From Fusarium oxysporum f. sp. lycopersici 4287 (taxonomy: Eukaryota > Ascomycota > Sordariomycetes > Hypocreales > Nectriaceae): a DNA stretch of 64,000 nt. Of the stretch, positions 11,377 to 22,315 are shown one piece after another. The stretch is taken from assembly GCF_000149955.1 (NCBI RefSeq), contig NC_030998.1, positions 124,001 to 188,000 of the forward strand, in the 5' to 3' direction. Under the pieces are notes generated by a model. The model had not been told where the DNA came from. It searched no databases and worked only from the letters and a program-made list of their open reading frames with translations. The position numbers and the translations under genes are program-made. How positions within the stretch are numbered: position 1 is the stretch's first letter; each line of letters begins with the position of its first letter.

Positions 11377-12982
11377 ATGTCCAATGCCCAAGACAAGAAC
11401 CAGCCTGAAGCCCTTGATGTTGAAGAAAAGGGACATTCTGATCACCTTGAGAAGCATGACACTCACATCTTCTCGGCGGTTGATGAAACCGGTACACACA
11501 AGAAAATCGATCCAGCTGAAATCAAGCTGGTGAAGAAGCTGGATTGGATTATTCTTCCGATTCTGTGGATCATGTACTGGTTCAACTACCTCGATCGCAA
11601 TGCCATTACCGTTGCGCGTCTGGATGGCTTGGAGAAGGAGCTTAACCTGACTTCTACGGAGTATCAAACATGTGTTTCCATCCTGTTTGTGGGATACATC
11701 CTCGGCCAAATTCCTTCCAGTAAGCAAGCACCATTTCGCTACCCCTCTCCTTCCGCTGACTGACCTTTCAGACATGCTCATGACTAGAATCCGACCTTCC
11801 CTCTACATGTCCGGCGCTATGGCTCTCTGGGCTGTTGTGAGCACTCTCACCGCAATCTGCCATGATTTCAAAGGCCTCGTCCTTACGCGATTCTTCCTCG
11901 GCGTGACCGAAGCCCCTTTTTACCCAGGCGCTCTATACGTCCTCTCGATCTTCTATACCAAGAAAGAGATAGCAACTCGTATCTCCATCTTATTCACAGC
12001 CAACATCTGCGGAACTGCATTTGCAGGACTTATCGCAATTGGCGTGTTTGAGATGAGCGGCGTTGCAGGTCTAGCCGGATGGAGATGGCTCTTCATTCTC
12101 CAGGGCATCATCACTTTTGTTATCTCCCTCGCTTCAGCCTTTGTCTTGCCAGATGAGCCCAGCAATACCCGATGGCTCACAGAAGAAGAGAGGATATTGG
12201 CCCACGAGCGAATAGCCGCAGATACTGTTCAGATCCGAACCAACACGACGACTTTTGCTGGACTGATTGATGCCTGTAAGGACCCTCGTCTTTGGGTCCT
12301 CGTCTTCATGCAACACTTCCACATGGCTGCCAGCAACTTCAAGAACTTCTTCCCCACTATCGTTGGAACACTTGGATTTGATCGCAATACGACACTCGCT
12401 CTGACCTGTCCCCCATACATCGTGTCAGGTATCGTCTGCATCGCATGGGCCGCAAACTCTGGTAAGCTCCCTACAACGAAGCTTCTTGAGCGTCATCTAA
12501 CATCAAACAGGCCGGATGAACGAAAGAACGTGGCACATTACCCTCGCGAAAGTCATGGCTGTATTTGGCTTCATCTTAGCTTGTACCGTTCACAATACTG
12601 GCGCCCGATACTTCGCAATGTGCGTCTTTGCCAGCGGTGTCTACGCCTGTAACAGTGTTATCCTCGGTTGGGTCGCCAGCACATGCGGTCAGACCCGAGA
12701 GAAGAAAGCTATATCTCTCGCTCTAGCAAACACGGTTGCCACGCTTGGCCCTATTTACACTCCGGTAAGATCATAAACTTTTGACGTTTAACTGCGACTG
12801 ACACCATCCAGTATCTCTGGCCGAGTTCAGATGAGCCTATGTACCCTGTTGCCATGTCCAGCAGTGCCGCCTTTTCCGCTGCATCGGCTGTCTTGGCCTG
12901 GGTTCTAAGATGGATGCTCATTCGCGAGAATCGCAAGATTCGGGCTTCGAACAACGAGGAGAGACTATTTTACGCATATTAA
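11377..12982 (+). CDS. MFS permease, anion:cation symporter (Dal5/allantoate permease) type
   Basis: Four exons, 11377-11719, 11772-12461, 12511-12764 and 12812-12982, give 485 residues. The pattern is that of fungal carriers for allantoate, nicotinate and other carboxylates: a hydrophilic acidic N-terminus, then LDWIILPILWIMYWFNYLDR in helix 1, GVTEAPFYPG in helix 4, GWRWLFILQG before helix 6, and LPDEPSNTRWLTEEE in the central loop. All introns (52, 49 and 47 bp) are ordinary GT-AG. It sits next to two organic-acid enzymes and a regulator, which suggests import of the acid substrate. The solute is inferred, not read. Confidence 0.9.
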
Positions 12983-13262
12983 ATTTAGCAAATACTTTTG
13001 TGGTCCTGTAAAGGCATCTAAGTAGTCCAGCTAGTTACATTAGTATCCGATATTGGTTTTGCTTATTATATATCATATTATGTTCTTCATCAGTAGTGAT
13101 TTATCTTGACTGTACTAATACTGAAGCAACTCCAAGCACCCATCGCATACACTCAAGAAGATGTATAGTTAGGCGCCGGCCTGCTGAATGCGGAACCCAT
13201 GCTGCAAAGTTCTAGGACTAGAGCTCTCTCCACAGTAGGTCCATAGCCCAAAAGCCTATAAA

Positions 13263-14237
13263 TCATGGAATAGTATACAGTCGATTAGCCACCTTACCAG
13301 AGCCAAGCAACTCAAGTCCCTTTGCGACATCTGCAAAAGGAATCTCCTCAATTTGCGGCTTCAAATCCCCCGAAGCTAGCAATGCCAGCACCTCCCGAAA
13401 CTCTGCAATGCTAGCGCTAGTTGAACCTCTGAGTGACACATTCTTGGTCACTAAGTCTGTGGTTGCAAATTGGACTGTTTGGCTCGCCAAACCAACTAGT
13501 ACAACCGTGCCTCCAGGCCTGACAGCAGAGATAGCACCTTGAACTGTTTTCTGTGTGCCGGCGAAGTCGACGATGAGGTCGAAAGTCTTTTCTGAGAAGG
13601 CGTCCAGGCTTGTTGCACACTCGATGGCCCCAGCACCTCGAGCTTGGTCGAACTTTGTTTCGTTGATATCAACGCCGTATACTTTTGCCCCTTTCAAAGA
13701 CGCAATGGCCAGGCCGTTTAGACCGAGGCCTCCTAAGCCAATGATAGCGACTGTTGAATGTGGGGTCACACCGCCCTCTGTGACAACTGCGTGGTAGGCT
13801 GTGGCAACGGAATCGGTGGCCACGGCAGCCTCGGGGAAACCGACATCTTCCGGGAGCTTTACCAGATTCTTAACGGGAGCCACAGCGAATTCGGCATAAC
13901 CTCCATCGCACCCGACGCCGAGCGCCTCTTGGAAATTGCGCTCTTGAATAGGATGTCCTACGCAGGCGACGGCTACGCGGTCGCCTACTTTGAAGGGAGT
14001 GGTCGAAGATGATTCTGCGGCGCCCAGCTCGACAATAACACCGGCAACCTCGTGGCCTAGGATCACGGGTAGCTTGCACATCCAAGCTGCTCCGCCGCCG
14101 TGCAGGACATGGGTGTCTGAGTGGCAGAGACCTGCGGCTTTGACTTGTATTAACACCTGGTCTACGCCGGGTTTGGGGACGGGAACATCTCGTAGTTGAA
14201 GGCCCTGTTCAACTCCGAGAAACTGGAATGCTTTCAT
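13263..14237 (-). CDS. zinc-dependent alcohol dehydrogenase (MDR family)
   Basis: A single exon of 324 residues. The GroES-like N-terminal half carries the catalytic zinc ligands C38 (GLCHSD) and H62-E63 (GHEVAG). The Rossmann half has GLGGLGLNG and an acidic VDINETKF that favours NAD. The four-cysteine lobe for structural zinc, usual in yeast-type alcohol dehydrogenases, is absent: the segment after VACVGHPIQ carries only one further cysteine. It oxidises or reduces an alcohol/aldehyde pair of unknown identity. It is divergent from the flavin oxidase at 14886 and shares that upstream region. Confidence 0.9.
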   Translation of the reverse strand: MKAFQFLGVEQGLQLRDVPVPKPGVDQVLIQVKAAGLCHSDTHVLHGGGAAWMCKLPVILGHEVAGVIVELGAAESSSTTPFKVGDRVAVACVGHPIQERNFQEALGVGCDGGYAEFAVAPVKNLVKLPEDVGFPEAAVATDSVATAYHAVVTEGGVTPHSTVAIIGLGGLGLNGLAIASLKGAKVYGVDINETKFDQARGAGAIECATSLDAFSEKTFDLIVDFAGTQKTVQGAISAVRPGGTVVLVGLASQTVQFATTDLVTKNVSLRGSTSASIAEFREVLALLASGDLKPQIEEIPFADVAKGLELLGSGKVANRLYTIP

Positions 14238-14885
14238 ATCGAACCAGTAATGGAGGTGGGTATTTAAAGAAATTGAACGGCGATGAAGGCTGTCACTTAG
14301 AGTGAGGATGGGTTTCGCATAATCCCATATTCCGATTTCTTATAATAATTAACGCTATGATTCGACATGACTCATAATGCATCTATAACTTAATTGAGTT
14401 ATTGCGCTTAGTGGAGCTTTGACCCTACAAAGTGGGCCTATACACGAGCCCGTAACAAAACGTAGTGGTAGTCAAAGAAGTATCAACAAGATTTATAGCT
14501 AAGAGCCTATATTTACTACACACAGCGGTGAGGCAAGATGTGGCATACGGCTTATCAAGCTCAAGCTAAATCCCCTCAGTAGCGTTATAGAAGTTTAGTG
14601 GCTAGCTTGCCAGTTCTGGTTTCTTCCGACGTATTCTTCCGATCCTGTCTCCGGCATGATCTTCCAGTTTTATCTCCCGTCGTATTCTTCCGGGCTAAGC
14701 TAAGTTCCCGAGAGCCACCAATGCAGAACAGGATATTGCCACTATAGTGTATTAATTACTTATAGCAAGTATAAAGAACAGCCTGAAACAATATACAGTG
14801 TGTTATCAAATTCAGAAATACACCAGCACGATATCCTACTTTTCAAAAACTCTGTTTAACTCGCATCCTCAACTAACGAGACATC
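14238..14885. other. divergent intergenic region, dehydrogenase/oxidase
   Basis: About 650 bp, AT-rich towards the dehydrogenase. It holds the TTCTTCCG repeats described at 14621-14692. No gene is seen. Confidence 0.5.
14621..14692 (+). promoter_or_regulatory. repeated CGTATTCTTCCG element
   Basis: TTCTTCCG occurs at 14621-14628, 14634-14641 and 14685-14692; the longer CGTATTCTTCCG occurs at 14630-14641 and 14681-14692. They lie about 195-265 bp before the oxidase ATG. The longest form CGTCGTATTCTTCCG (14678-14692) recurs exactly, in reverse, at 17310-17324 upstream of PEX11. A shared transcription-factor site is inferred. Confidence 0.5.
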
Positions 14886-15986
14886 ATGGACGCTCAATCT
14901 GCTCCAGTCATCGTCATAGGCGGCGGCATTGTTGGTGCCTCAATTACCTGGCATTTGGCCAAAGAAAAGAAGGAAGTCATTCTTATTGCAGAGACAGTCG
15001 GCGGCGTCGCGACCCCCAAGTCATTTTGCTGGCTCAACGCGGCTGGTACAACGGAAAAATTCTACTATGATTTCCGACGTCGCTCTATGGCACGCTGGGC
15101 TGAAATGGGCAAAGAGCTACCGGATCTCCCGATCCAGTGGGGTGGTGTCTTGGCTTGCGACAGAACTCCTGAAGAGCGCGAAGGATTCTACGAACGTCAG
15201 CGTCTCTGGGGCACAAACATTACGCGTCTGGAACAAACTGACCTTGCTGTACTTGAGTCGCAAGTCGATGAGGCCCAATTCTCCTTGGTGAAATGGGGCC
15301 TTCATGTTCCTGAAGAGGGAACTATCGAAGCATACGCCGCTGCAGCGAAGCTCATCGCTCACGCCCAATCTCTCGGCACTAAGGTACTTAAAGAGAGTGT
15401 TACTGGATTTCTGAAGAACGACAAAGGGCGAGTCTCGGGCGTAGTAACGGGCTCTGGGCACGTGCGTGGCAGCCACGTCGTTCTGGCTGCTGGTCTTGGA
15501 AGTGTTCCACTGTTGGCAACAGAGAACATCAAGCTCCCTTTGACTGGTCGTGAGGGTCTCCTTGCTAACACCGCACCGACTAAAAAACAATACCTGAATA
15601 CTTTGCTCCGCTTGCCAGGCTTGCATATGCGCCAGACCCTCGATGGGCGCATAGTCTTCGGCGCGTCCTTCGCTGGCGGACAGCCCGGCGATGACCCGCA
15701 AGCAACAGCAGAGGATCTTTTCAAGCAGGTACAAAAGACATTCAAGGATGGAAACAAGCTTGAGTTTGGTCATTATACTGTAGGTATACGACCTGACCCG
15801 GAGGATGGCTATCCCATTCTCGGTTCCACGGGCTTGGAAGGGCTTGACCTGGCTGTGATGCACTCTGGCGTCACGAATGCGGCGCTGGTTGGCGAGCTCC
15901 TAGCCAAGAAGATTCTCTACGGCATCGAAGATCAAATGCTCAAGGACTATCGGATGGATCGGTTTAAGAGTTATGCAAAACTCTAA
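14886..15986 (+). CDS. FAD-dependent amine/D-amino-acid-type oxidase with PTS1
   Basis: A single exon of 366 residues. The N-terminus has the dinucleotide motif VIVIGGGIVGASITWHL, placing FAD binding at residues 8-24. The C-terminal part has VGIRPDPEDGYPILG and HSGVTNAALVGELLA, as in the DAO superfamily (glycine, sarcosine and D-amino acid oxidases). The protein ends in AKL, a variant of the peroxisomal targeting signal SKL, so hydrogen peroxide would be made inside peroxisomes. The neighbour on the other side is PEX11 and the two share a promoter element. Substrate unknown; a non-standard amino acid or secondary amine is likely. Confidence 0.88.
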   Translation: MDAQSAPVIVIGGGIVGASITWHLAKEKKEVILIAETVGGVATPKSFCWLNAAGTTEKFYYDFRRRSMARWAEMGKELPDLPIQWGGVLACDRTPEEREGFYERQRLWGTNITRLEQTDLAVLESQVDEAQFSLVKWGLHVPEEGTIEAYAAAAKLIAHAQSLGTKVLKESVTGFLKNDKGRVSGVVTGSGHVRGSHVVLAAGLGSVPLLATENIKLPLTGREGLLANTAPTKKQYLNTLLRLPGLHMRQTLDGRIVFGASFAGGQPGDDPQATAEDLFKQVQKTFKDGNKLEFGHYTVGIRPDPEDGYPILGSTGLEGLDLAVMHSGVTNAALVGELLAKKILYGIEDQMLKDYRMDRFKSYAKL

Positions 15987-16309
15987 GCTCCCAGAACGAC
16001 ATAATTCAATGATCTAGAAGGCTTTGCAGCTACCGTTCATTGACATTACAATATTGTATAGTTTATATAGCCCTCAAATCAGTACACCATTATTCAAGAT
16101 CTCCAGAATTGTAGTGTGTAAGGACAATGTACATAGAAGTCTGCTTTCAGCCAGTCTTTCCGAAAATGTTCACTAGCTTCTGGACCACAGATTTTATTTT
16201 TAACGTACAAGACAATTATGTATCCTACATAATCGTGTTCCCTAAGGCCCTCTTTAACATACCCTTATTTATTCTCTCAATGTGAAAACTCAGCGTCCTC
16301 AGAACGCTT
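15987..16309. other. convergent intergenic region
   Basis: About 320 bp between the 3' ends of the oxidase and PEX11; AT-rich, with no gene. Confidence 0.5.
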
Positions 16310-17066
16310 TCAAATATTTGCAATTCCAACCAAGCTGCTTGCAGCCCCACAAACACTAATAAGGCCGTCACTGAAATTAAAGATCTTGGCAGCAGAACAT
16401 GCGATAGGCAAGTCAAACAAGGCGTTCAAGAGTTGTAATGTGTTGGCCGCATGCTTGCTAGGGTAGAATATGATGTCAATACACAGGTCTAGTACAATAG
16501 CCCCTCAACTGTGCTGACTGCTATGTATAGGGTACTTACAAATGGAGGATCTTCGCACTATTAGAGGCTTTCTTAGTATCCGGAAGATGCTTCAGGTTGT
16601 AGAAAAAATACAATTGAGAGACGAGACCGCAAATGATGGCACCAAGCCACAGCCGTGATGCCTCAACTTGGATTCGCCTTGCAGTTTTCCAGGGATAGAC
16701 TCCAAGACTATCAAGAACTGTGACATTATCCAAAGTTATATAACCGGCAAGCAGAAGCTGGCGAAGAGACAAAAGATGTTGTAAGAAGTGGTCGGCTTTA
16801 TCAATCGTGATAATATTAACTGCAGCTTGAACGTATTCCGGTGCCTTGCCAACACGGAGAAGTTTACGTGTTGAATTAAGGTGTCTGACGAGCTTTCTCC
16901 ATCGCTCTAGATTGGGCTGTGATGAACGCTTGTTGTTGAGCAAGAACAGAATTTGTAACCGAGAAAGATATTGTACAAGACGGATGAGTTTGTCCCGACC
17001 GGCAAGCGTAGAGCTGATTTTCATCATATGCATCACCCATAGACGAATGTCGATTTTGTTCACCAT
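16310..17066 (-). CDS. PEX11: peroxisomal membrane protein PEX11
   Basis: Two exons, 17066-16540 and 16457-16310, with an 82-bp intron, give 224 residues, the usual PEX11 length. PEX11 sits in the peroxisomal membrane and drives elongation and division. Family marks are GRDKLIRLVQYLSR near the start, TRKLLRVGKAPE, HFLQHLLSLRQLLLAGYITLDNV and the C-terminal hydrophobic block FSDGLISVCGAASSLVGI, which becomes visible only after the intron is removed (TTTGTAAGT donor, CCCTAG acceptor, in frame). The ATG at 17066 was preferred over 17186 because the family begins there. It is more divergent than typical fungal PEX11, so it may be a second, pathway-linked copy. Confidence 0.88.
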
Positions 17067-17456
17067 TGTAGCAATCCTGAGCAAATACCCGATGCAGAAG
17101 GATTCGATGAATTGTAAGAGAAAGAGAAACAAGTGAACCTTAGCATACATAGAGATAGCGTGCCCATAATTAATTATACCAATCAATCGATATGCCGCTA
17201 TGTCATTAGCCGTAGTGAGATGCTACCGGGGAGATTCCGAGGACTGCCAGGAATACAAAAGTCAAGTGGAGTAGACTGTCAATGGGTTCGGCTTTGTAGA
17301 ATGGCCGCTCGGAAGAATACGACGAATCAGTAGTGTAACCGACTACAGCAGCCAACTCTCTTGGCTCAAGATGGTCCGAATGGCATATGCCGACAGAACC
17401 GTTAAATCATGCTATAAACATTCTAGTATCATAATAAAACCCGAGACTTTCCTTCC
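17067..17456. other. PEX11 upstream region
   Basis: About 390 bp between PEX11 and the 3' end of the next gene. It holds the 15-bp element at 17310-17324 and no gene. Confidence 0.5.
17310..17324 (-). promoter_or_regulatory. CGTCGTATTCTTCCG element upstream of PEX11
   Basis: On the minus strand this reads CGTCGTATTCTTCCG, identical to 14678-14692 before the oxidase gene. It is about 245 bp from the PEX11 ATG, a similar distance to that at the oxidase. The flanking genes are read away from each other's 3' ends, so it can only be upstream of PEX11. Confidence 0.5.
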
Positions 17457-19741
17457 TTATGAATTAATATGTGTCGTTAAATCGCCAATGAATCCTGCCA
17501 AAAGTCCATCGACCCCTTCCAGAACTCCGGCATTTGCCATATCATTAATCCAGTGACCCCATGTATCTGGCTCCCTAGTTTCAGCCACACTGGGAGGAGG
17601 AAAAGATGCCTGCACAGCGCGGCTCTTGTTGAATACCATTGCGATGACACGACTCGCTAGAGCTTCAAACGTATCACGATATGGGGCAGCAGCTTGCCAG
17701 CCCTCAGCGATCGCCACCAAAACCATTGTACAATCCGTACATGTCTTGCTGACATCTTCTGGTCGAATTGAGTCCCATGCTGCCGGTGACGTCCATAAGC
17801 AATGCAAGTAAGTCAGTCCTGCTAAGAACAGACAGTGTAGAGTACCCCATGTGTACCTTATAGCCGTGCCTATGTACAGCCGACGATATGTTTGGCAGAT
17901 GTTTCTCGACGCCTCGATGCAGTCCTCGAAGATCTTCTGGAGTGATTCTTTATACTCTACAAGCTGACCCCTATAGAGAAGAAGTATTGTGTGGCTGTAA
18001 TTGGTTTCATACCATGCTTTTTTGGCAAATATAGACAAGTCATCACTTTCATGGGGTCGTGCTTGAGGGGCATTTGTCAACCACGTGTCCAGGTCTACTC
18101 GTAGCTGTTCGATTCGAGCATGGTACGTATGATCGTCAATGCTTAGGCGTACGGTGTCTGAAAACAGTGATGTGTGTATGCGAGCCCAGAGATAACGTAA
18201 CTTGAATACGTGAATGGCGGTAGACATCGATGTTGTTGGCTGGCTGGAATGGTTTCTTGGAGAGCCCAAGATACCAGTGTCAGTGATAGCAGAGTCATCC
18301 ACGTCTGACGGGAACTGCAGGTGTTTCATCAGTATGCTGAGATAATAAAGTATTAATTGGAGATTTAGTACCTCAGCATCGATTTCTTGAGGTGGAATAC
18401 CTAAAGGCCGCCCCAACCGTACAGCAACAGTGCAGTCTATACCTTGGGCGACCCAGAAAACTCTCTTGCGCATCTCCTGTTGGAGTAAGTTCGCGGCGGG
18501 TGCAAACTGCTTAACTCCGCGATGATACCCTAATTCAATGCACTGTCGTAGTGCCAGACCAGAGATTTTCCTAAACCTGGATTCAACATCGTCCCGCGAG
18601 AGTACATGGGTAGTCCTACCATAAAGATGGTCCTTCAAGGGAGCGGAGAGAGTACATAGCGTAGCACAACAGAGCTTGAATGGATTCAATATTATCCTTC
18701 GATAGTACATCGGTATATATTTGAGCAGATATGTAAAGTTGCTATAGAAAACCAAATTAACCACTACTTGACGCCATTGGGGAGGGTAAATCATAACTTA
18801 CGCCGGCTAAGGACTGAGTGTTTGGTAAGAGCAGCGCAGCGACAGCATATACCTGGAACATGAGGGCTCGTTAGTACTGTAACCTAACGGATTACGACGG
18901 ACAAGAGGCTACGACTTACCATATTGAGAAAGAATAACGGTGTGAAAGAGAACCCAGTCTCAGTAAAGTCTTGCGACGAATCATAGAGCATTGCCTCCCA
19001 AGTCCTAAAAGTCGGTTCATGTAGGAATGGATACTGGGGATGGATATGTTTGAAGTAGGCATCACTCAGCTTAACGGCGACGTCATAGTCTGGTAGCAAG
19101 CATGGAGACGGCGAGCTGCGCCTATCGCTGAGGTGAGCCAGGGTAGGCGCAGTGGGGAGGTTGCTACTAAGAGAAAGGTTAATGATGCGGGAGAATGCAA
19201 ATGAAGATGATGAGCCTAGGTACTGCGGCTCCGTCTGTGTGGTGCGGAAGTCCAGCATGCCCACTCTGGAAGACAAGTCGCTGGTCCCATCTCGACCCTC
19301 AGGTGTATAAGGGATCGATGACGTGCTCTCGTCGTTGCTTGCTGCAGCTGACGTGGATTGAGGTGGAGTAGCGTGATCGTGACTCTGGAGGCCGGCGACG
19401 CGTCCCTCCAGCATCTCAAGATAATTTCGAGGTCGTGATTTTTTGGATTGTTGATCCAGGACCAAGCAAGCTGTTGCCATCAGTTAGCCACTATTTGAGC
19501 TCTTGTCCTCTTGGAAAACGCTCACTTATGCTCAGCCTCTCGCAGTTAGCACAGCTCGGGACTCTATCATCGCACTACGGCGTTTCAGCATCATCATACC
19601 TGTCACCAATGCAAGCCGCAGTCGAAATACCTTGAGTTTCTTATCTTTACAGTGGAGGCAAGCCTGGTGTGCTCTACTGCCCGGGACACGGCGTCGCCTG
19701 AAAGCCCCAGGCCGCCGGTTTCTGTTTGCGATCTGCTGCAT
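17457..19741 (-). CDS. Zn2Cys6 fungal transcription factor, seven exons
   Basis: Exons 19741-19631, 19574-19526, 19470-18920, 18852-18802, 18741-18620, 18576-18372 and 18314-17457 give about 648 residues. Splicing the first two introns assembles the zinc cluster with cysteines 28, 31, 38, 45, 48 and 55 (spacing 2-6-6-2-6). Later motifs are DAYFKHIHPQYPFLHEPTF, IESIQALLCYAMYSLRS and LALRQCIELGYHR, standard for the fungal middle homology domain. Introns are 43-67 bp; the one at 18315-18371 is 57 bp and stop-free, so retention would still be read through. The start may lie in the assembly gap that begins 17 bases away. Target unknown; it may act on the oxidase/PEX11 pair or on the sugar porter beyond the gap. 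Confidence 0.85.
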
Positions 19742-19757
19742 TCAACCCAGGCTGTAC

Positions 19758-20426
19758 NNNNNNNNNNNNNNNNNNNNNNNNNNNNNNNNNNNNNNNNNNN
19801 NNNNNNNNNNNNNNNNNNNNNNNNNNNNNNNNNNNNNNNNNNNNNNNNNNNNNNNNNNNNNNNNNNNNNNNNNNNNNNNNNNNNNNNNNNNNNNNNNNNN
19901 NNNNNNNNNNNNNNNNNNNNNNNNNNNNNNNNNNNNNNNNNNNNNNNNNNNNNNNNNNNNNNNNNNNNNNNNNNNNNNNNNNNNNNNNNNNNNNNNNNNN
20001 NNNNNNNNNNNNNNNNNNNNNNNNNNNNNNNNNNNNNNNNNNNNNNNNNNNNNNNNNNNNNNNNNNNNNNNNNNNNNNNNNNNNNNNNNNNNNNNNNNNN
20101 NNNNNNNNNNNNNNNNNNNNNNNNNNNNNNNNNNNNNNNNNNNNNNNNNNNNNNNNNNNNNNNNNNNNNNNNNNNNNNNNNNNNNNNNNNNNNNNNNNNN
20201 NNNNNNNNNNNNNNNNNNNNNNNNNNNNNNNNNNNNNNNNNNNNNNNNNNNNNNNNNNNNNNNNNNNNNNNNNNNNNNNNNNNNNNNNNNNNNNNNNNNN
20301 NNNNNNNNNNNNNNNNNNNNNNNNNNNNNNNNNNNNNNNNNNNNNNNNNNNNNNNNNNNNNNNNNNNNNNNNNNNNNNNNNNNNNNNNNNNNNNNNNNNN
20401 NNNNNNNNNNNNNNNNNNNNNNNNNN
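19758..20426. other. assembly gap (N's)
   Basis: A run of 669 undetermined bases. It hides the 5' end of the sugar porter to its right and possibly the first codons of the regulator to its left. Confidence 0.99.
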
Positions 20427-21851
20427 TATCCCTTCTTTATCAATGATCGCATTTGGCGTCGCTTGGTCGTTTCGTTTGTACTCAGCTATCTGGATCATCG
20501 GCCAAACTCATCGCGACTCCTTCACCCGGCTGGCCTGCCTTGTATACGGCACGAATTATATCCGGCCATTGGAATCGGCTCCCTCAGCGTCACTGGACCA
20601 ATGTCAATCGTCGAACTCGCACCGAGCGAGATCCGGGGCCCTGCTTACAGCTTGGTATACAGTTGTAATGGGTACCGCCTTATTCACCTCGATCTTCTGC
20701 GTATACGGAATATTCTTGCACATGTCCTCCCAGCAAGCTGCAGTACCAGATAGTCTGGTTCTCACCGGCTATTTTTATGGCTTTGGCTATTGTTGCTAGC
20801 TTCTTTGTTAGTGAATCTCCCCGATGGCTTATGATGGTTGGTAAGCGAGAAGAAGCTGCCGCCGTGCTGGTGGACCTACGACGTCTTCCAGCAGACCATC
20901 CTCGCCTAGAAAAGGAGATCAAGGATATTGAGGACTCAGTTACTGGTATCGGATCCAGCTTCACAGGAATAGTTAAAGAGACGTTCACTGTCCCTTCTAA
21001 TCTACGCCGCCTCCAACAAGCTCTGCTTTCCTATGCCCTGGCTCAACTCTCAGGTGCCAATTCAGTCACGTCGTATTTTATCCCTATCATGAGTATCATG
21101 GGCATAGGAGGAGGCACATCCGAGAGTATGTTCTTGAGCGGCATGTACGGCTTCTCCAAGTTCATCTTCAGCCTTATCGCATCTTTCTTCTTTATCGATG
21201 CCCTCGGACGACGCCGATCTCTATTTATCGGTATAACACTTCAGCTTATTTCGCACGTCTACATCGGAGTATTTATCAAGTACCATCAAGAAGGTCCTGT
21301 ATCCTCCTCTGCATCTCAAGCGGCTATCGCTGCTGTTTTCTTCCACGCTTTTGGATATGCTGTTGGTAGGTCTCCCAATCACAGTCTTGCAAGATAATAG
21401 GGACTGACCGCGTATTATAGGTCTTTTTGTTCTGCCCTACATCTTTGGAGGAGAGCTCTGGCCTAACCGTCTTCGTTCATTCGGTGGCGCTGTCAGCCAA
21501 ACCTTCCACTGGCTCTTCATTTACGCCGTCAAATATAGCATTCCCTCGCTTCTCAAGACAACTGATAACTGGGGAGCGTTCCTCTTCTTTGCTGGTTGGT
21601 GCTTTCTCGCGTTGATATATGTTTTCTTTATGGTTCCAGAGATCTCAGGCCTGAGCGTGGAGGAAATTGATTATCTGTTCAAGGGTTCTTGGTTTAATGC
21701 TTATAAACGCGCTCGACGACATCCTGTTATTGATAGCGTTGAGGATGGGAAGAACAAGCTCCCTGAGGAACCGGGCAGTAAGAATCTAGTGCCTCAGCTG
21801 AGTTTGGTCAAGGGCAATGAGCTTGATGAGCCTCTCAAGACATTTAGATAG
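20427..21851 (+). pseudogene. MFS sugar porter, 5' end in gap and frame-shifted near the gap
   Basis: The right-hand part is clean: from about 20735 to 21365 and from 21421 to 21851, joined by a 55-bp intron, with SESPRWL, QLSGANSVTSYF, DALGRRRSLF, YIFGGELWPNRLRS and PEISGLSVEEIDYLF, a hexose-transporter-type carrier. Left of this the family similarity jumps frame four times: AFGVAWSF, then ALYTARIISG, then GIGSLSVTGPMSIVELAPSEIRG, then LLTAWYTVVMGTALF, then QYQIVWFSPAIFMALAIV. The shifts fall near 20475, 20566, 20637 and 20730, mostly at short C or G runs. Sequencing error beside the contig end is the likely cause; real decay is the alternative. Two further transporter families occur in the window, so this one is not unique. 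Confidence 0.7.
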
Positions 21852-22315
21852 CCTGACTAGTCATGCCAATAATAATTTCTCTCGAATGCAGCTGGTCGAG
21901 CGCTATTGGCGGATGCAATGACAAGAGAGGATTCACTGTAAATAGCCTTGTAGTGGAGCCCAAGGATATTGCTGTTCTATCTAGGCTATCCTTACTTTAG
22001 TATAGGTGTTTGATGATTCAACTCTTTAAAACAATTATTAATACGCGTACAGCCTTGGTTAGATAGTGAATTTAGTTTCGATATTAATAATACGCCTATT
22101 AGAGCAATTCCGCAGCTGAGTTCTTAGATTCCGCAACCAGGGGCTCAAAGTCCGCAACTAACACGACCAAGCCGATCCAAATCGGCTGTGTCCATCAGCC
22201 TAAACCCTAGCAAGCTTGCTGTAAAGTATACTAGTGCCTATATATATTTTCTTCCCTGCGATCACGTTTATCAGTTATCTTTCATTGTCTCGGTCTCATA
22301 TATCCTGCTTCCAAG
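21852..22315. other. intergenic with a 7-bp-arm inverted repeat
   Basis: About 460 bp, AT-rich. AGCCGAT-CCAA-ATCGGCT at 22170-22187 is a perfect inverted repeat containing CCG-N8-CGG. TCCGCA words lie just before it. No gene is seen. Confidence 0.5.

Noticed and set aside
12516..12776. Separate small membrane protein
   Set aside because: It is exon 3 of the permease at 11377-12982.
15117..15863. 248-residue frame antisense to the flavin oxidase
   Set aside because: Shadow of the sense coding region; no family motifs.
19503..20753. Long frames running through the N gap
   Set aside because: Artefacts of undetermined bases being read as open.
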